Source: Nitrospinae bacterium CG11_big_fil_rev_8_21_14_0_20_45_15 | Lineage (GTDB): Bacteria; Nitrospinota; Nitrospinia; Nitrospinales; VA-1 | Assembly (NCBI GenBank): GCA_002787235.1 | Contig: PCWG01000001.1 | Location: 1-64,000, forward strand | Reading direction: 5' to 3' | DNA length: 64,000 nucleotides | In this document: positions 47,792-57,112 of the stretch, one piece after another | Numbering within the stretch: position 1 is the stretch's first letter | How the letters are laid out: every line of letters begins with the position of its first letter | Program-made: the position numbers and the translations under genes | The notes under the pieces: generated by a model | Databases searched by the model: none | What the model was told of the DNA's origin: nothing | The model's input: the letters and a program-made list of their open reading frames with translations, nothing else

Positions 47792-48427
47792 TTATTTACG
47801 AAGTCGTCTCCATTGCAAACCCATAAAACCCATGGTTATCGTGAACAGGGTAACGGAATAATGCAGTAAAACGGTGATCCAGAACTCACCGGTATCCGCG
47901 ACCGAATCATAAATGTCATGACAGGTCTGGTTGCGGCCAGAAAAACACTCCACATCACCACTGAGTATCGCTCCAAGAAGGAACCAGGACATCACGGCCC
48001 CGAGGCCAAAAAATAAGACAATCGTCGTTTTATCGTACAACTTGAGAAAGGACTGACTCGACTCATCCTGCTTTCTTTCTTCCAATTGATACATCCAATG
48101 GGCAACCTTTGGGATGATTTGGCAACTGAGCCAAATCATGACCATCAGCATCAAGACTCTGAAATAAGGATCCAGCGAGGGTGGGAATTGTAGAAAATAC
48201 AGACTCCTTGCAACAAGCACTGAAATAAAGAGGACACCTGCAACATAAAGCCTGACAGAGTTTCCTCCCTCCCTTTCAGAGAGAGTAGAATTTCCGGAAG
48301 GGCGGATTTGATATTTTGTCTCCTCTTTTTTTCTTTCCTGGATTTCGTTGTACTTGGAAAAAATGATTCCACACTGGGTACAAGTATCAGAAGAAGTCTG
48401 TTCAAACTGGCATTTAGGACATTTCAT
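47792..48427 (-). CDS. Zinc-ribbon membrane protein, unknown
   Basis: A 211-residue protein. The N-terminus is a zinc ribbon with CPKC and CTQC (C-x2-C-x9-C-x2-C, residues 3-19), followed by a polar linker and four probable transmembrane helices (about 60-80, 88-108, 135-155, 185-205). Between the last helices lies a short loop with two cysteines (VECFSGRNQTC). The ATG at 48427 is preferred over the TTG one codon earlier. It is sandwiched between purB and purC on the same strand, probably by chance. Function unknown. Confidence 0.75.
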   Translation of the reverse strand: MKCPKCQFEQTSSDTCTQCGIIFSKYNEIQERKKEETKYQIRPSGNSTLSEREGGNSVRLYVAGVLFISVLVARSLYFLQFPPSLDPYFRVLMLMVMIWLSCQIIPKVAHWMYQLEERKQDESSQSFLKLYDKTTIVLFFGLGAVMSWFLLGAILSGDVECFSGRNQTCHDIYDSVADTGEFWITVLLHYSVTLFTITMGFMGLQWRRLRK

Positions 48428-48501
48428 CAACTCACACTCCAGTTGCTCAAATCATCGAAATCACTTCATTTTATTTAAAGCAATTGGGCATGGTCTGGCA
48501 A

Positions 48502-49797
48502 TCACTCTTTAAAAACTCTTCGGAAAATCGTGTCTATGTTTTTAAATTGAGATTTCAGTTTGAACTCATGTTCCAGTTCTTTAACGGTCAGGAATTTTTT
48601 TATGTCGGGATCTTTTTTGAGCAGAGGAAGAAAATCTTCGTCCTTTTCCCAAACGCGCATGGCATTTCGTTGTACCCAGCGATAAGCATCTTCACGCTGA
48701 GCGTTTTTGCGGACCAGAGCGAGCAAAACGCTTTGCGAAAAAATAAGGCCGCGTGTTTTTTCCAGATTCTTCATCATATTTTTGGGATAGACCAGCAGAT
48801 TTTCCACAAGTCCTGTCATTTTGCGCAACATGTAATGTGCGAGGATCGAACTATCGGGACCAATGACGCGTTCCACAGAGGAATGGCTGATATCTCTTTC
48901 GTGCCATAGCGGCATATTTTCCATTGCCGCCATCGCATTGCCCCGCAGAATACGGGCGAGACCACTCATTTGCTCGGAAATGATGGGATTGCGTTTGTGT
49001 GGCATCGCTGAGGAGCCTTTTTGTTTGGCAGAAAAGTATTCCTCTGCCTCCAGCACTTCTGTGCGTTGCAGATGACGGATCTCGGTGGCTATTTTATCGA
49101 TGGTGCCTGTAAGAATGGCCAGAGTGGAAAAATATTCTGCGTGTCGATCGCGTTGGATGATTTGATTTGAAACTGGCGCGGGCTGAAGTCCCAGTTTTTT
49201 ACATACGTATTCCTCTACCTCAGGATCAATTGCAGAGAAAGTCCCAACCGCTCCAGAAATTTGCCCAACCGAGATGGATTTTCGTGCGTGTTTCAAACGC
49301 TCTATATTCCGTTCCATCTCGGCGTACCAATTGGCGAGTTTTAGTCCGAAAGTGATGGGTTCGCCGTGGATACCGTGTGATCGACCGATCATCGGTGTGT
49401 CTTTGTGTTCGTAAGCTCGTTTTTTGAGAGCGGCAAGAAAGGCACTGGCTTCTTTGATAATGAGCGTTGCCGATTGCTTCATCTGCACCGCCAGTGCGGT
49501 ATCGAGCACGTCTGAAGAAGTCATTCCCATGTGGATGTAACGGGACGATGGGCCGACGTATTCGCCGACGCAGGTCAGAAAGGCAATAACGTCGTGTCTC
49601 ACTTCACGTTCGATTTCATCAATGCGGTCGATGTTGAAATCGGATTTCTGCTGGATATCTTTCAGGGCCGAAGCCGGGATTTCTCCGCGTTGCGCAAGGG
49701 CTTCGCAAGCCAGAATTTCAATTTTTAGCCAAATGCTGAATTTGTTTTGTGGTTCCCAGATGGCGGCCATCTCGGGCAAAGTATAACGAGGGATCAT
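48502..49797 (-). CDS. purB: Adenylosuccinate lyase
   Basis: A 431-residue lyase of the fumarase/aspartase superfamily, with the signature GSSAMPHKRNPI and the substrate-binding GRSHGIHGEPITFG and MTSSDVLDTA. It acts twice in purine synthesis, releasing fumarate from SAICAR and from adenylosuccinate. The ATG at 49797 has AAGAGGAAA just upstream and gives the standard MIPRYTLPEMAAIW start; the in-frame extension to 49857 lacks a ribosome binding site. Confidence 0.97.
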   Translation of the reverse strand: MIPRYTLPEMAAIWEPQNKFSIWLKIEILACEALAQRGEIPASALKDIQQKSDFNIDRIDEIEREVRHDVIAFLTCVGEYVGPSSRYIHMGMTSSDVLDTALAVQMKQSATLIIKEASAFLAALKKRAYEHKDTPMIGRSHGIHGEPITFGLKLANWYAEMERNIERLKHARKSISVGQISGAVGTFSAIDPEVEEYVCKKLGLQPAPVSNQIIQRDRHAEYFSTLAILTGTIDKIATEIRHLQRTEVLEAEEYFSAKQKGSSAMPHKRNPIISEQMSGLARILRGNAMAAMENMPLWHERDISHSSVERVIGPDSSILAHYMLRKMTGLVENLLVYPKNMMKNLEKTRGLIFSQSVLLALVRKNAQREDAYRWVQRNAMRVWEKDEDFLPLLKKDPDIKKFLTVKELEHEFKLKSQFKNIDTIFRRVFKE

Positions 49798-49877
49798 TAC
49801 TTTCCTCTTGAATTGGTGGAATGTTACAATGTCGAAAGTGGGGTTCATATTAATCATAAATCAGGTCGAAATCAATC

Positions 49878-50372
49878 ATGGAAAAAAGCATTGTCTCCGT
49901 CAGTTTCGTTTGCCTCGGGAATATTTGCCGTTCGCCCTTGGCTCAAGGCGTTTTTGAAGACCTTTTGGAGCGTGAAGGATTGCTTGAGAAGGTGATGGTA
50001 TCCTCTGCAGGTGTCGGCAATTGGCATGTGGGTGCGGAACCCGATGCGCGTATGCAGAAAACCGCCAAGGCTCGCGGGATCGTTATGAGGAGCCGGGCGC
50101 AACAGATTCAAGCCTCAGACTTCCGCCAACTGGATCTTGTTTTAGCAATGGACCAAAGTAATATGGATGCTTTGATGCATACGGCTCGTACGGATGCAGA
50201 GCGGGAGAAACTCAAAATGTTTCGTTCTTTTGATCCCGAGGCCAATGGTGATTTGGATGTCCCGGACCCATATTACGGGGGCGACAAGGGGTTCGATCTG
50301 GTTTTCAATATCGTGCATCGCACCTGTCCGAAAATTCTGCAATACCTTCGACAACACTATAGTTTTTTGTGA
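49878..50372 (+). CDS. Low-molecular-weight protein tyrosine phosphatase
   Basis: A 164-residue phosphatase. The P-loop CLGNICRSP (Cys12 to Arg18, C-x5-R) is near the N-terminus and the general acid aspartate is in DVPDPYYGG. In bacteria such enzymes often control capsule or exopolysaccharide tyrosine kinases, but none is nearby. Its TGA overlaps the ATG of the next gene by one base (TGATG), so the two are translationally coupled. Confidence 0.94.
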   Translation: MEKSIVSVSFVCLGNICRSPLAQGVFEDLLEREGLLEKVMVSSAGVGNWHVGAEPDARMQKTAKARGIVMRSRAQQIQASDFRQLDLVLAMDQSNMDALMHTARTDAEREKLKMFRSFDPEANGDLDVPDPYYGGDKGFDLVFNIVHRTCPKILQYLRQHYSFL

Positions 50373-51259
50373 TGCAAAAAAAACTGGAAGAGCGTCTGCA
50401 AGAAATTTTCTCGCGTCCTGTGTGTGTTGAACGCACTTTTCCTGTGAGTGGCGGGTGCATCAATCAAAGTCAGATTTTGTTGCTGGACAATGGCGAACGT
50501 GTTTTCATGAAGTCCAACAACCATGCCCCTGAGAATTTTTTCCTCGCCGAAGCAAGAGGCTTGCTTTTGCTTTCCAAAGCCCCCGGCGGACCTAAAATTC
50601 CACGGCCTTTGGAAACCCCTTCCGCACAAGCCGGTGATTTATTTATCGAGTGTGTGGAGGAAAGCCCGGCTCCGTCGGATTACCCGGTGGTTTTTGCCCA
50701 GGCCCTTGCGAGTCTGCACCGTGTTACACAGGACGAATTCGGTCTGGATCACGATAATTTCATTGGCAAAACACGGCAGATCAATGATCTCACAGCCGAC
50801 GGTCTGGCTTTTTTTAGAGATCGGCGAATCGGGTTTCAACAGGAACTGGCGAGAAAGCAGGGACTGTTGCCCACCACAACGGATAGGGACTTGGATCAAT
50901 TGAAAGCAAAATTGCCGGAATTGCTGAATCTGGATGGCGAACGTCCCGCACTTTTACATGGGGACCTTTGGTCGGGCAACCATTTTCCTGTGGGAGGGCG
51001 ACCTTGTTTGTTTGATCCGGCAGTCTATTTTGGCTTTCGCGAAGCCGATCTGGCAATGACGCGTTTGTTTGGGAGTTTGCCTGAAAGATTTTACTCTGCG
51101 TACAGAGAAGTCTTCCCGTTGAATTCAGGATGGAAGGAACGTGAGGATATTTTTAATTTGTATCACCTGCTGAACCACCTCAATCTGTTTGGAACTTCTT
51201 ATCTAGGCTCGGTTCAACAGATAACGAAACGCTACGCCGGAAACATCTGCAATAAATAG
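50372..51259 (+). CDS. Fructosamine-kinase-like protein
   Basis: A 295-residue protein of the fructosamine-3-kinase/ketosamine-kinase family. The catalytic LLHGDLWSGNH (about 193-203), the early GGCINQSQILLLDNGERVFM and CLFDPAVYFGFREADLAMT are characteristic. It would phosphorylate ketosamines on glycated proteins and so start deglycation. It is paired with a tyrosine phosphatase gene, a combination found in other bacteria as a possible protein-repair unit. It ends at a strong hairpin, convergent with accA. Confidence 0.92.
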   Translation: MQKKLEERLQEIFSRPVCVERTFPVSGGCINQSQILLLDNGERVFMKSNNHAPENFFLAEARGLLLLSKAPGGPKIPRPLETPSAQAGDLFIECVEESPAPSDYPVVFAQALASLHRVTQDEFGLDHDNFIGKTRQINDLTADGLAFFRDRRIGFQQELARKQGLLPTTTDRDLDQLKAKLPELLNLDGERPALLHGDLWSGNHFPVGGRPCLFDPAVYFGFREADLAMTRLFGSLPERFYSAYREVFPLNSGWKEREDIFNLYHLLNHLNLFGTSYLGSVQQITKRYAGNICNK

Positions 51260-51291
51260 AAAAAATTTCGATGGCGCAATTTTCGTGAAGA

Positions 51292-51317
51292 AACCTTGAG
51301 TTGCCGAACTCAAGGTT
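51292..51317. terminator. Perfect 11-bp hairpin between convergent genes
   Basis: AACCTTGAGTT/AACTCAAGGTT (51292-51302 with 51307-51317) with a GCCG tetraloop, between the fructosamine-kinase-like gene and accA. It probably terminates both directions, although U-tracts are short. Confidence 0.65.
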
Positions 51318-51332
51318 CCGTCAGCGTCGTCG

Positions 51333-52301
51333 TTATTTCTCCCCTTCGGTGAATTCACCCATTCGGCGAAATTTTTCGTGTCGGAGTTCCAGCATTTCTT
51401 CAGTGGAATGATTGGCGATGATTTTGAAATTGGCGCGCAGAGCTCTGCGTACAAACGCCGCCGCCCGACGATGATTGCGATGGGCACCGCCTAGAGGTTC
51501 CTTGACAATTTGATCGATGACGTTCAATTCCAAAAGTTCTTTAGCGGTCAGACAAAGTGCTTTGGCGGCTTGCGAGACCTTGGTTTTGTCATCCCATAGA
51601 ATGGAAGCGCATCCCTCAGGAGAGATGACAGAATAGACCGAATGTTCCAGCATGAGTATGCGGTCGCCCACACCGAGTGCCAATGCGCCGCCCGATCCGC
51701 CTTCTCCTATGATCATGACAATGATGGGTGTTTTCAGCCCGGACATTTTGAAAAGATTGTATGCAATGGCTTCAGACTGGCCTTTTTCCTCGGCATCAAT
51801 GCCCGGATAGGCACCGGGTGTGTCGATCAAAGTGATGATTGGGAGTCGGAATTTTTCCGCGAGTTCCATCAAGCGCAGAGCTTTCCGATAACCAGAGGGT
51901 TGCGACATGCCAAAGTTTCGACGCAATTTTTCTTCTGCCGTCCGGCCTTTTTGTTGGCCTATGACCATGACAGAACGGTCGTCAAATTTAGCCAATCCAC
52001 CCACGATAGAGGGTCCATAACCACCGCGACGGTCGCCATGCAGTTCCTGAAAATCCTTGAACACATGATTGACATAGTCGATCATGTGCGGCCGATCGGG
52101 ATGACGCGCAACCCGGGTCATCTGCCAACCATCGAGTCCCGCGAATACTTCGCGTTTCATTCGTCGAAGTTTTTTGGTTCGCTTGGTTATTTCTTCTGTG
52201 ATATCACCGACGCTGTCATACATGTGAGACAGGGATACCAGTTCCCGAATCTGACTTTCTTCAGCGAAAAGTTCTTTTTCAAAATCAAGTATTTGAACCA
52301 T
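51333..52301 (-). CDS. accA: Acetyl-CoA carboxylase carboxyltransferase subunit alpha
   Basis: A 322-residue AccA, which with AccD transfers the carboxyl group from biotin to acetyl-CoA. It has the N-terminal coiled region, HPDRPHMIDYVNHVF, VIGQQKGRTAEEKLRRNFGM, LIDTPGAYPGIDAEEKGQSE and the oxyanion GEGGSGGALALGVGD. The ATG at 52301 (AGG seven bases upstream) is used; the extension to 52340 is not typical. accD is not in the window. Confidence 0.96.
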   Translation of the reverse strand: MVQILDFEKELFAEESQIRELVSLSHMYDSVGDITEEITKRTKKLRRMKREVFAGLDGWQMTRVARHPDRPHMIDYVNHVFKDFQELHGDRRGGYGPSIVGGLAKFDDRSVMVIGQQKGRTAEEKLRRNFGMSQPSGYRKALRLMELAEKFRLPIITLIDTPGAYPGIDAEEKGQSEAIAYNLFKMSGLKTPIIVMIIGEGGSGGALALGVGDRILMLEHSVYSVISPEGCASILWDDKTKVSQAAKALCLTAKELLELNVIDQIVKEPLGGAHRNHRRAAAFVRRALRANFKIIANHSTEEMLELRHEKFRRMGEFTEGEK

Positions 52302-52499
52302 ATCAAACCTGTAAAATTTTATTAAAAAGTGGTGGCCCAATTGCCGGGAAAATCCCTAGTGTTTTTATCTTTTAGCAAAGATATCTTGTCCGTTGCTCAC
52401 AGGAAGACGATTGCTTGAATGTATTTTACTGATAATTTAGTTCGATTGTTATTTTTTTACAAGAGTGCTTCATGCTAATTTTTTTGAAAGAACGTTTTT

Positions 52500-53567
52500 T
52501 TAGTAAAAGCCAAAGACAGGGTGACGCAGGTTTTTTAATGTTTCAGATTCTGTCAAAGCACGTGCGCCTTCTCCACCGATGCGGTTTTGTCCTAACTTCA
52601 GCGACACGAGGCTGGGCAGATTAACCGATTGCGCGATTGCAATTGCCCCTTTATCGCCAATGAAATTAAAGTTCAGATTCAAGCGTTGCAGATTTTTTAG
52701 TCCCTGCGATTCAGCAAGGGCAACCGCGCCCTCGTCGCCAATTCGATTACCGGAAAGATCGAGATGGGTTAACTTGGCAAGCTTTTTTGAATGGGCGATT
52801 GCGACAGCGGCAGAATTGCTCAGACCCGCATTTTTTAAATTCAAAGTCTCTAATTCGGAAGCGTAAGGTAACTCCAACAATACTTCAACGCTCAGGTCTC
52901 CAGATAAAGTGGAACCGATTTCCTGCAATCTATTTTCTTCATAAGATCGCTTTATCGATTGAGTGATGGTGAATCTTTCGTAAGAATCTTTTCCTTTTTT
53001 ACCAAGTGGATTGTAGGCCAATTCAAGTTTGCGCAGGTTCTTCAAAGTTTTGGAGTGAGTCAGTCGCCAGACACCCATATCTCCGATTTGATTGTAGTTC
53101 AAGTTCAGATCGGTCAGATTTTCCAATAAACGGGAGCTTGCCAGGGCCATCACACCACGATCACCCACTTGGTTGTGATGCAGATTTAAAACTTTCAGCT
53201 TTGAGAAGACGTTCGACTCGGCAATGATTTTCGCGCCAAGATCTGTGATCTGATCGGTCTCCAGAGATAAAGAAGTCAATTTTTTGAAATGCCGGGATTT
53301 TGCCAGCATCTTGACACCTTCGTCGCCAAGATTTCCATTGTAAATAACCAGAGTTTCTACGTTTTCCAATAAAGAGGATTCTGCGAGTGTATGCGCCCCG
53401 GCTTCACCTAAAAATTTATCATTCAACTTGAGTATGGTTGGGTGGTGCTTTAGTTTTTTTTTAATATAATTTTCGAGTTCTTCACCACTCAGGGGAGCGA
53501 GGCTCGCTCCCGAAAATAATATTAAAAGTAAAAGCCAAACAACGGTGCCAATAAATGTTCGTGCCAT
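52500..53567 (-). CDS. Exported leucine-rich-repeat protein (RNI type)
   Basis: A 355-residue protein with a signal peptide (about 1-24) and about nine repeats of 27 residues of the ribonuclease-inhibitor type, each like KLTHLDLSGNRIGDEGAVAL. The series is interrupted after the fourth or fifth repeat by about 45 non-repeat residues (SYERFTITQSIKRSYEENRL). Such proteins are protein-binding scaffolds. Here it would be periplasmic or surface-exposed. Ligand unknown; no operon partner is evident, since it is 167 bases from lpxD. Confidence 0.85.
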   Translation of the reverse strand: MARTFIGTVVWLLLLILFSGASLAPLSGEELENYIKKKLKHHPTILKLNDKFLGEAGAHTLAESSLLENVETLVIYNGNLGDEGVKMLAKSRHFKKLTSLSLETDQITDLGAKIIAESNVFSKLKVLNLHHNQVGDRGVMALASSRLLENLTDLNLNYNQIGDMGVWRLTHSKTLKNLRKLELAYNPLGKKGKDSYERFTITQSIKRSYEENRLQEIGSTLSGDLSVEVLLELPYASELETLNLKNAGLSNSAAVAIAHSKKLAKLTHLDLSGNRIGDEGAVALAESQGLKNLQRLNLNFNFIGDKGAIAIAQSVNLPSLVSLKLGQNRIGGEGARALTESETLKNLRHPVFGFY

Positions 53568-53734
53568 ATCAGTTCAGAATTAAAATTATAGGCGAAAGGC
53601 CTGTGTCCGGCAGAACATAGAGCACTTTAAAACGAGGTGGTTCAACAACACCAGGCTGTGAGCGTGCAAAGAGATAAAAATATTTTTTCTCTCGCTATTC
53701 CAGGTTTCTGCGATTAATTTCTTTAATAATTATT

Positions 53735-54781
53735 TTACTCAGGGTTTTTATTGTTTTCAACATTGTTTAACCGGGATTCGAGGTTACGAATCTTGCGAAT
53801 CAAGTCGGGAAGTTTGGGGAAAATTGCGACGTATTTTCTCCAGACAGATGCATCAGTCGCGGGGAATCCACTGATCGTAGAGCCCGCGGGAAAACTTTTT
53901 GCCACACCCGTTTTGGCCGCAACGGTCACATGATCGCCCAAGGTGATATGGTCTACCAAACCCGACTGCCCTGCGATCACCGTATAACGCCCGAGTGTGC
54001 AACTTCCCGCCAATCCAGACTGTGCGACCAATATGGAGTTTTCCCCGATCTCACAATTGTGAGCGATCTGGACCAGATTATCGATTTTGGTTCCCTGTTT
54101 GATGACGGTCATACCCAGTCCCGCTCGATCGACACAGGTGTTTGCACCGATTTCGACATGGTCTTCGATCACTACCTTGCCGATTTGATTGATTTTATAA
54201 TGACGTCCGGTTTTGTCCAGAGTATAGCCAAATCCGTCGGCACCGATCACAACGCCTGCATGCAGGGTGACATGAGCTCCGATCTCAGTTTCGGGATAAA
54301 GAGTGACGTTGGGATGCAGAACGCTGTCGCTTCCGATTCGACAATATTCTCCTACCGAGACATTCGACATCACGACGGCCCCGTCTTCGACGACTGTATG
54401 GTCACCGATGTACGCAAAAGCTGAGATGGATACGTCTTTCCCTATCTGAACATTTTCCCCGATCTCGGCTTTGGGTGAAACACCGGGTTTGGGTTTTTTC
54501 AAGGGATGAAATTCATTGACCAGCTGGGCAAAGGCCAGGCTGGGGTTGGGGGTCACGATTTGTGGAATCTCAATATCGTATTCACAGTCAACCAAAACCG
54601 CTGAAGCCTCGCATCCTTCCAGTCGGGGCAAAAACTTTTTCTTTGAGATGAAGACAATATCACCCGGTTTTGCCGTTTCCGGTTGCGAAACGCCGGTGAT
54701 AAGGATTTCAGGATTTTTAGTTGCTCTGCCACCGACCGAGTCGGCGATTGCGGAAATGCTGATTTCTTTTTGTGATGGCAT
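53735..54781 (-). CDS. lpxD: UDP-3-O-acylglucosamine N-acyltransferase
   Basis: A 348-residue LpxD, the third lipid A enzyme, which adds the second acyl chain using acyl-ACP. The N-terminal uridine-binding domain (about 1-100) is followed by hexapeptide repeats forming a left-handed beta-helix, with GADGFGY, the catalytic histidine in NLVQIAHNCEIGENS, and a C-terminal coiled helix (LIRKIRNLESRLNNVEN). It is third in a leftward operon after lolC and lolD, 9 bases behind lolD. It shows that the organism makes lipid A. Confidence 0.96.
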   Translation of the reverse strand: MPSQKEISISAIADSVGGRATKNPEILITGVSQPETAKPGDIVFISKKKFLPRLEGCEASAVLVDCEYDIEIPQIVTPNPSLAFAQLVNEFHPLKKPKPGVSPKAEIGENVQIGKDVSISAFAYIGDHTVVEDGAVVMSNVSVGEYCRIGSDSVLHPNVTLYPETEIGAHVTLHAGVVIGADGFGYTLDKTGRHYKINQIGKVVIEDHVEIGANTCVDRAGLGMTVIKQGTKIDNLVQIAHNCEIGENSILVAQSGLAGSCTLGRYTVIAGQSGLVDHITLGDHVTVAAKTGVAKSFPAGSTISGFPATDASVWRKYVAIFPKLPDLIRKIRNLESRLNNVENNKNPE

Positions 54782-54790
54782 GGCTGGTCT

Positions 54791-55510
54791 TTAAAGAGAG
54801 ATGTTTGTATCGAGCGGGCCGAGTTTTCCATCAACAAGTTGCAGGACGCGGTCCAGACTGCTGGCTAATTTTTGGCTGTGAGTGACGATGATGAAAGTTT
54901 GATTTCTTTCCCTGTTCAACTTGCGAATCAACTCCATGAAAGCTTCACCCGCTTTAGCGTCCAGGTTTCCTGTCGGTTCATCGGCCAGTGTCAGCTTAGG
55001 TTGATTGATGAGACCCCGCGCCAAAGCAACGCGTTGCGTTTCACCGCCCGATAGTTCGCTGGGCTTGTGGTGCAAACGCTCTTTGAGACCCATTTCGCAA
55101 AGCATGGCTTCGGCTTTTTCGCGCGCGATTTTCCGGCTGTCGCCACGGATGAGGGCGGGAAACATGGCATTTTCCAGAGCGGTGAAATCTGCAAGCAAGT
55201 TGAACATTTGAAATACGAATCCGACCTGGGTGTTGCGAAACTTCTCTAAAAATCCATTTTCCTGCTGGAAAATATCTTTGCCTTCAAAACAAATTTTTCC
55301 TGTATCAGGGCGATCGATCCCTCCGAGAATATGGAGCAGAGTGCTTTTCCCGACACCAGAGGCACCGACTATTCCGAGCATTTCACCTTTTTGAACCTGA
55401 ATGTCCATGCCCCGTAAAACCTTCAATTCGCTATGGAAGGTTTTGAAAGATTTATAGACTCCGTGTGCAGATAGCATGGGGACGAGGTCGGAGTGCTTTA
55501 CCTCATTCAT
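54791..55510 (-). CDS. lolD: Lipoprotein-releasing ABC transporter ATP-binding protein
   Basis: A 239-residue ABC ATPase with Walker A GASGVGKSTLLHILGG, signature LSGGETQRVALARGLI and Walker B LTLADEPTGNLD. With the LolC/E-type permease upstream it should extract lipoproteins from the inner membrane for outer-membrane delivery. Its ATG overlaps the permease stop by eight bases. The overlap and the lpxD neighbour support an envelope-biogenesis operon. Confidence 0.93.
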   Translation of the reverse strand: MNEVKHSDLVPMLSAHGVYKSFKTFHSELKVLRGMDIQVQKGEMLGIVGASGVGKSTLLHILGGIDRPDTGKICFEGKDIFQQENGFLEKFRNTQVGFVFQMFNLLADFTALENAMFPALIRGDSRKIAREKAEAMLCEMGLKERLHHKPSELSGGETQRVALARGLINQPKLTLADEPTGNLDAKAGEAFMELIRKLNRERNQTFIIVTHSQKLASSLDRVLQLVDGKLGPLDTNISL

Positions 55511-56768
55511 AACGCAGTCCTTCGGAGGGTTCCATGCGAGACGCTTTCCAGGCAGGGTAGAGTGATGCGGTGAAGCATATCACGATAGAAAAGATAACGA
55601 TGAGCGCGGAATCAGTGTATTGGATTTCCGAGGGTAGCTTGTCGAGAAAGTAGATATCGCTGGGAAAGGCGGTGATTCCAAATGCGCTTTCGATAAAACC
55701 AACGATTTCGTTGAGATTGGGCACAATGGTGAAACCTCCGATACATCCTAAAAAAGTCCCTACCAGACCTATGATGAGTCCTTGCAGGCTGAATATTTTC
55801 ATGATGCTGGTCTTGCTTGCGCCCATAGATTTCAGCACCGCGATCTCTTTGGATTTTTCCATGACGATCATGAACAAGGTGCTGATGATGTTGAATGCGG
55901 CTACCAGTATGATCAGAATCAGGATGATGAACATGACGATTTTTTCCAGCTTGAGTGCTGAAAACAGGTTCTTGTTCATTCTCATCCAGTCGCGAACGTA
56001 AAAAGGGAATGCCAGTTTTTTCTGAAGCCTTTGCGCGATTTCTCCAGCTTGTTCCAAATTTTTGACACGAATCTCAATGCCAGTCACATGATCACGCATG
56101 GCAAAGAATTTTTGTGCCGAAGCCAGTGCAATGAAGCCCAGGTTGGAATCGTATTCGTACATGCCGGATTCAAAAATACCCGCGACACGAAGGAACTTCA
56201 TTTTTGGAATGAGCCCCACGGGAGTGATGCGTGGTGCAGGTGAAACCATGGACACGACATCTCCAGTGGAAACACCGAGACGGTTGGCCAGTTCTTTACC
56301 CAGAATAAGACCATCTCTTCCTTCACTGTCTTTTGTTTTTGCAGGTGCGAGATCCGCCAGGGCTCCGCTGATCAAATTTTTCTCTAAATCAGAAACCTTG
56401 GCTTCCTGTTCGGGGTCCACCCCGCGCATGACAATTCCTGAAACTCTGCCGTTATAAGTCAGCATGACCTGACTCATGATGAATGGAGCCGCGGCTTCAA
56501 TGCCTTCGGTACTCAATGCGGTTTCGATGACTTGATTGTAATCCTTGATAGGTGCGCGATCAACATGGGTGACGATGATGTGACTGGTCGCACCGAGAAT
56601 TTTATCGCGCAAGTCTTTGCTGAATCCAGACATGACAGCAATGACGACGATCAAAGCTAAAACTCCCAGGGCGACACCGCCGATGGATATCCAGGTGTTG
56701 AGTGAGATGAACTTTTGCCGATTGCGCACACCAAGGTGACGCAGACAAATGAAGAGTTCGTAGGACAT
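55503..56768 (-). CDS. lolC: Lipoprotein-releasing system permease LolC/LolE
   Basis: A 421-residue membrane protein with one N-terminal helix (about 25-45), a large periplasmic domain, and three C-terminal helices forming an FtsX/MacB-type domain (about 275-410), with IAVLKSMGASKTSIMKIF. The N-terminal YELFICLRHLGVRNRQKFIS is typical of LolC/E. Only one such permease is present, so it may work as a homodimer (LolF-like) with LolD. First gene of the leftward operon lolC-lolD-lpxD; no strong ribosome binding site. Confidence 0.92.
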   Translation of the reverse strand: MSYELFICLRHLGVRNRQKFISLNTWISIGGVALGVLALIVVIAVMSGFSKDLRDKILGATSHIIVTHVDRAPIKDYNQVIETALSTEGIEAAAPFIMSQVMLTYNGRVSGIVMRGVDPEQEAKVSDLEKNLISGALADLAPAKTKDSEGRDGLILGKELANRLGVSTGDVVSMVSPAPRITPVGLIPKMKFLRVAGIFESGMYEYDSNLGFIALASAQKFFAMRDHVTGIEIRVKNLEQAGEIAQRLQKKLAFPFYVRDWMRMNKNLFSALKLEKIVMFIILILIILVAAFNIISTLFMIVMEKSKEIAVLKSMGASKTSIMKIFSLQGLIIGLVGTFLGCIGGFTIVPNLNEIVGFIESAFGITAFPSDIYFLDKLPSEIQYTDSALIVIFSIVICFTASLYPAWKASRMEPSEGLRYE

Positions 56769-57112
56769 GGCAAGCCGCTAAGCGGGTGTGGGTCTTGAGT
56801 GAAGGAAGAACATTTCCAGTAATCTGTTAAGAAAAATGCGACCGCAATTCCAACCGCTCAATTGATTTAAAAGTCATTGGATGGATTCTCGATTTGCATC
56901 GAGGCGTTCTAACTGCAACATCTTTCTAAATTCAGGAGGCTCGGGTCTCCTGGAAATGTGAAAAATAATTTACTGCAATGCATCTTTCTCCAGGACGACT
57001 CTAAACTTTTTAAGAATGAACCATCCCTTTGGAAATAAGATCAGTTAGAGAGTGCCTGATCCAGCGGATATGAAGACCGTTTCCTCTTTTCCATTCAATG
57101 AAGAGGACCTTT
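56769..57112. other. Intergenic region upstream of lolC (344 bp)
   Basis: It holds two inverted repeats: CAGGAG/CTCCTG (56933-56938 with 56947-56952) and TCCTCTT/AAGAGGA (57082-57088 with 57101-57107). The second lies just beyond the stop of the LapAB-like gene and may be its terminator. The lolC promoter should be here, but no convincing boxes were seen. Confidence 0.45.
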
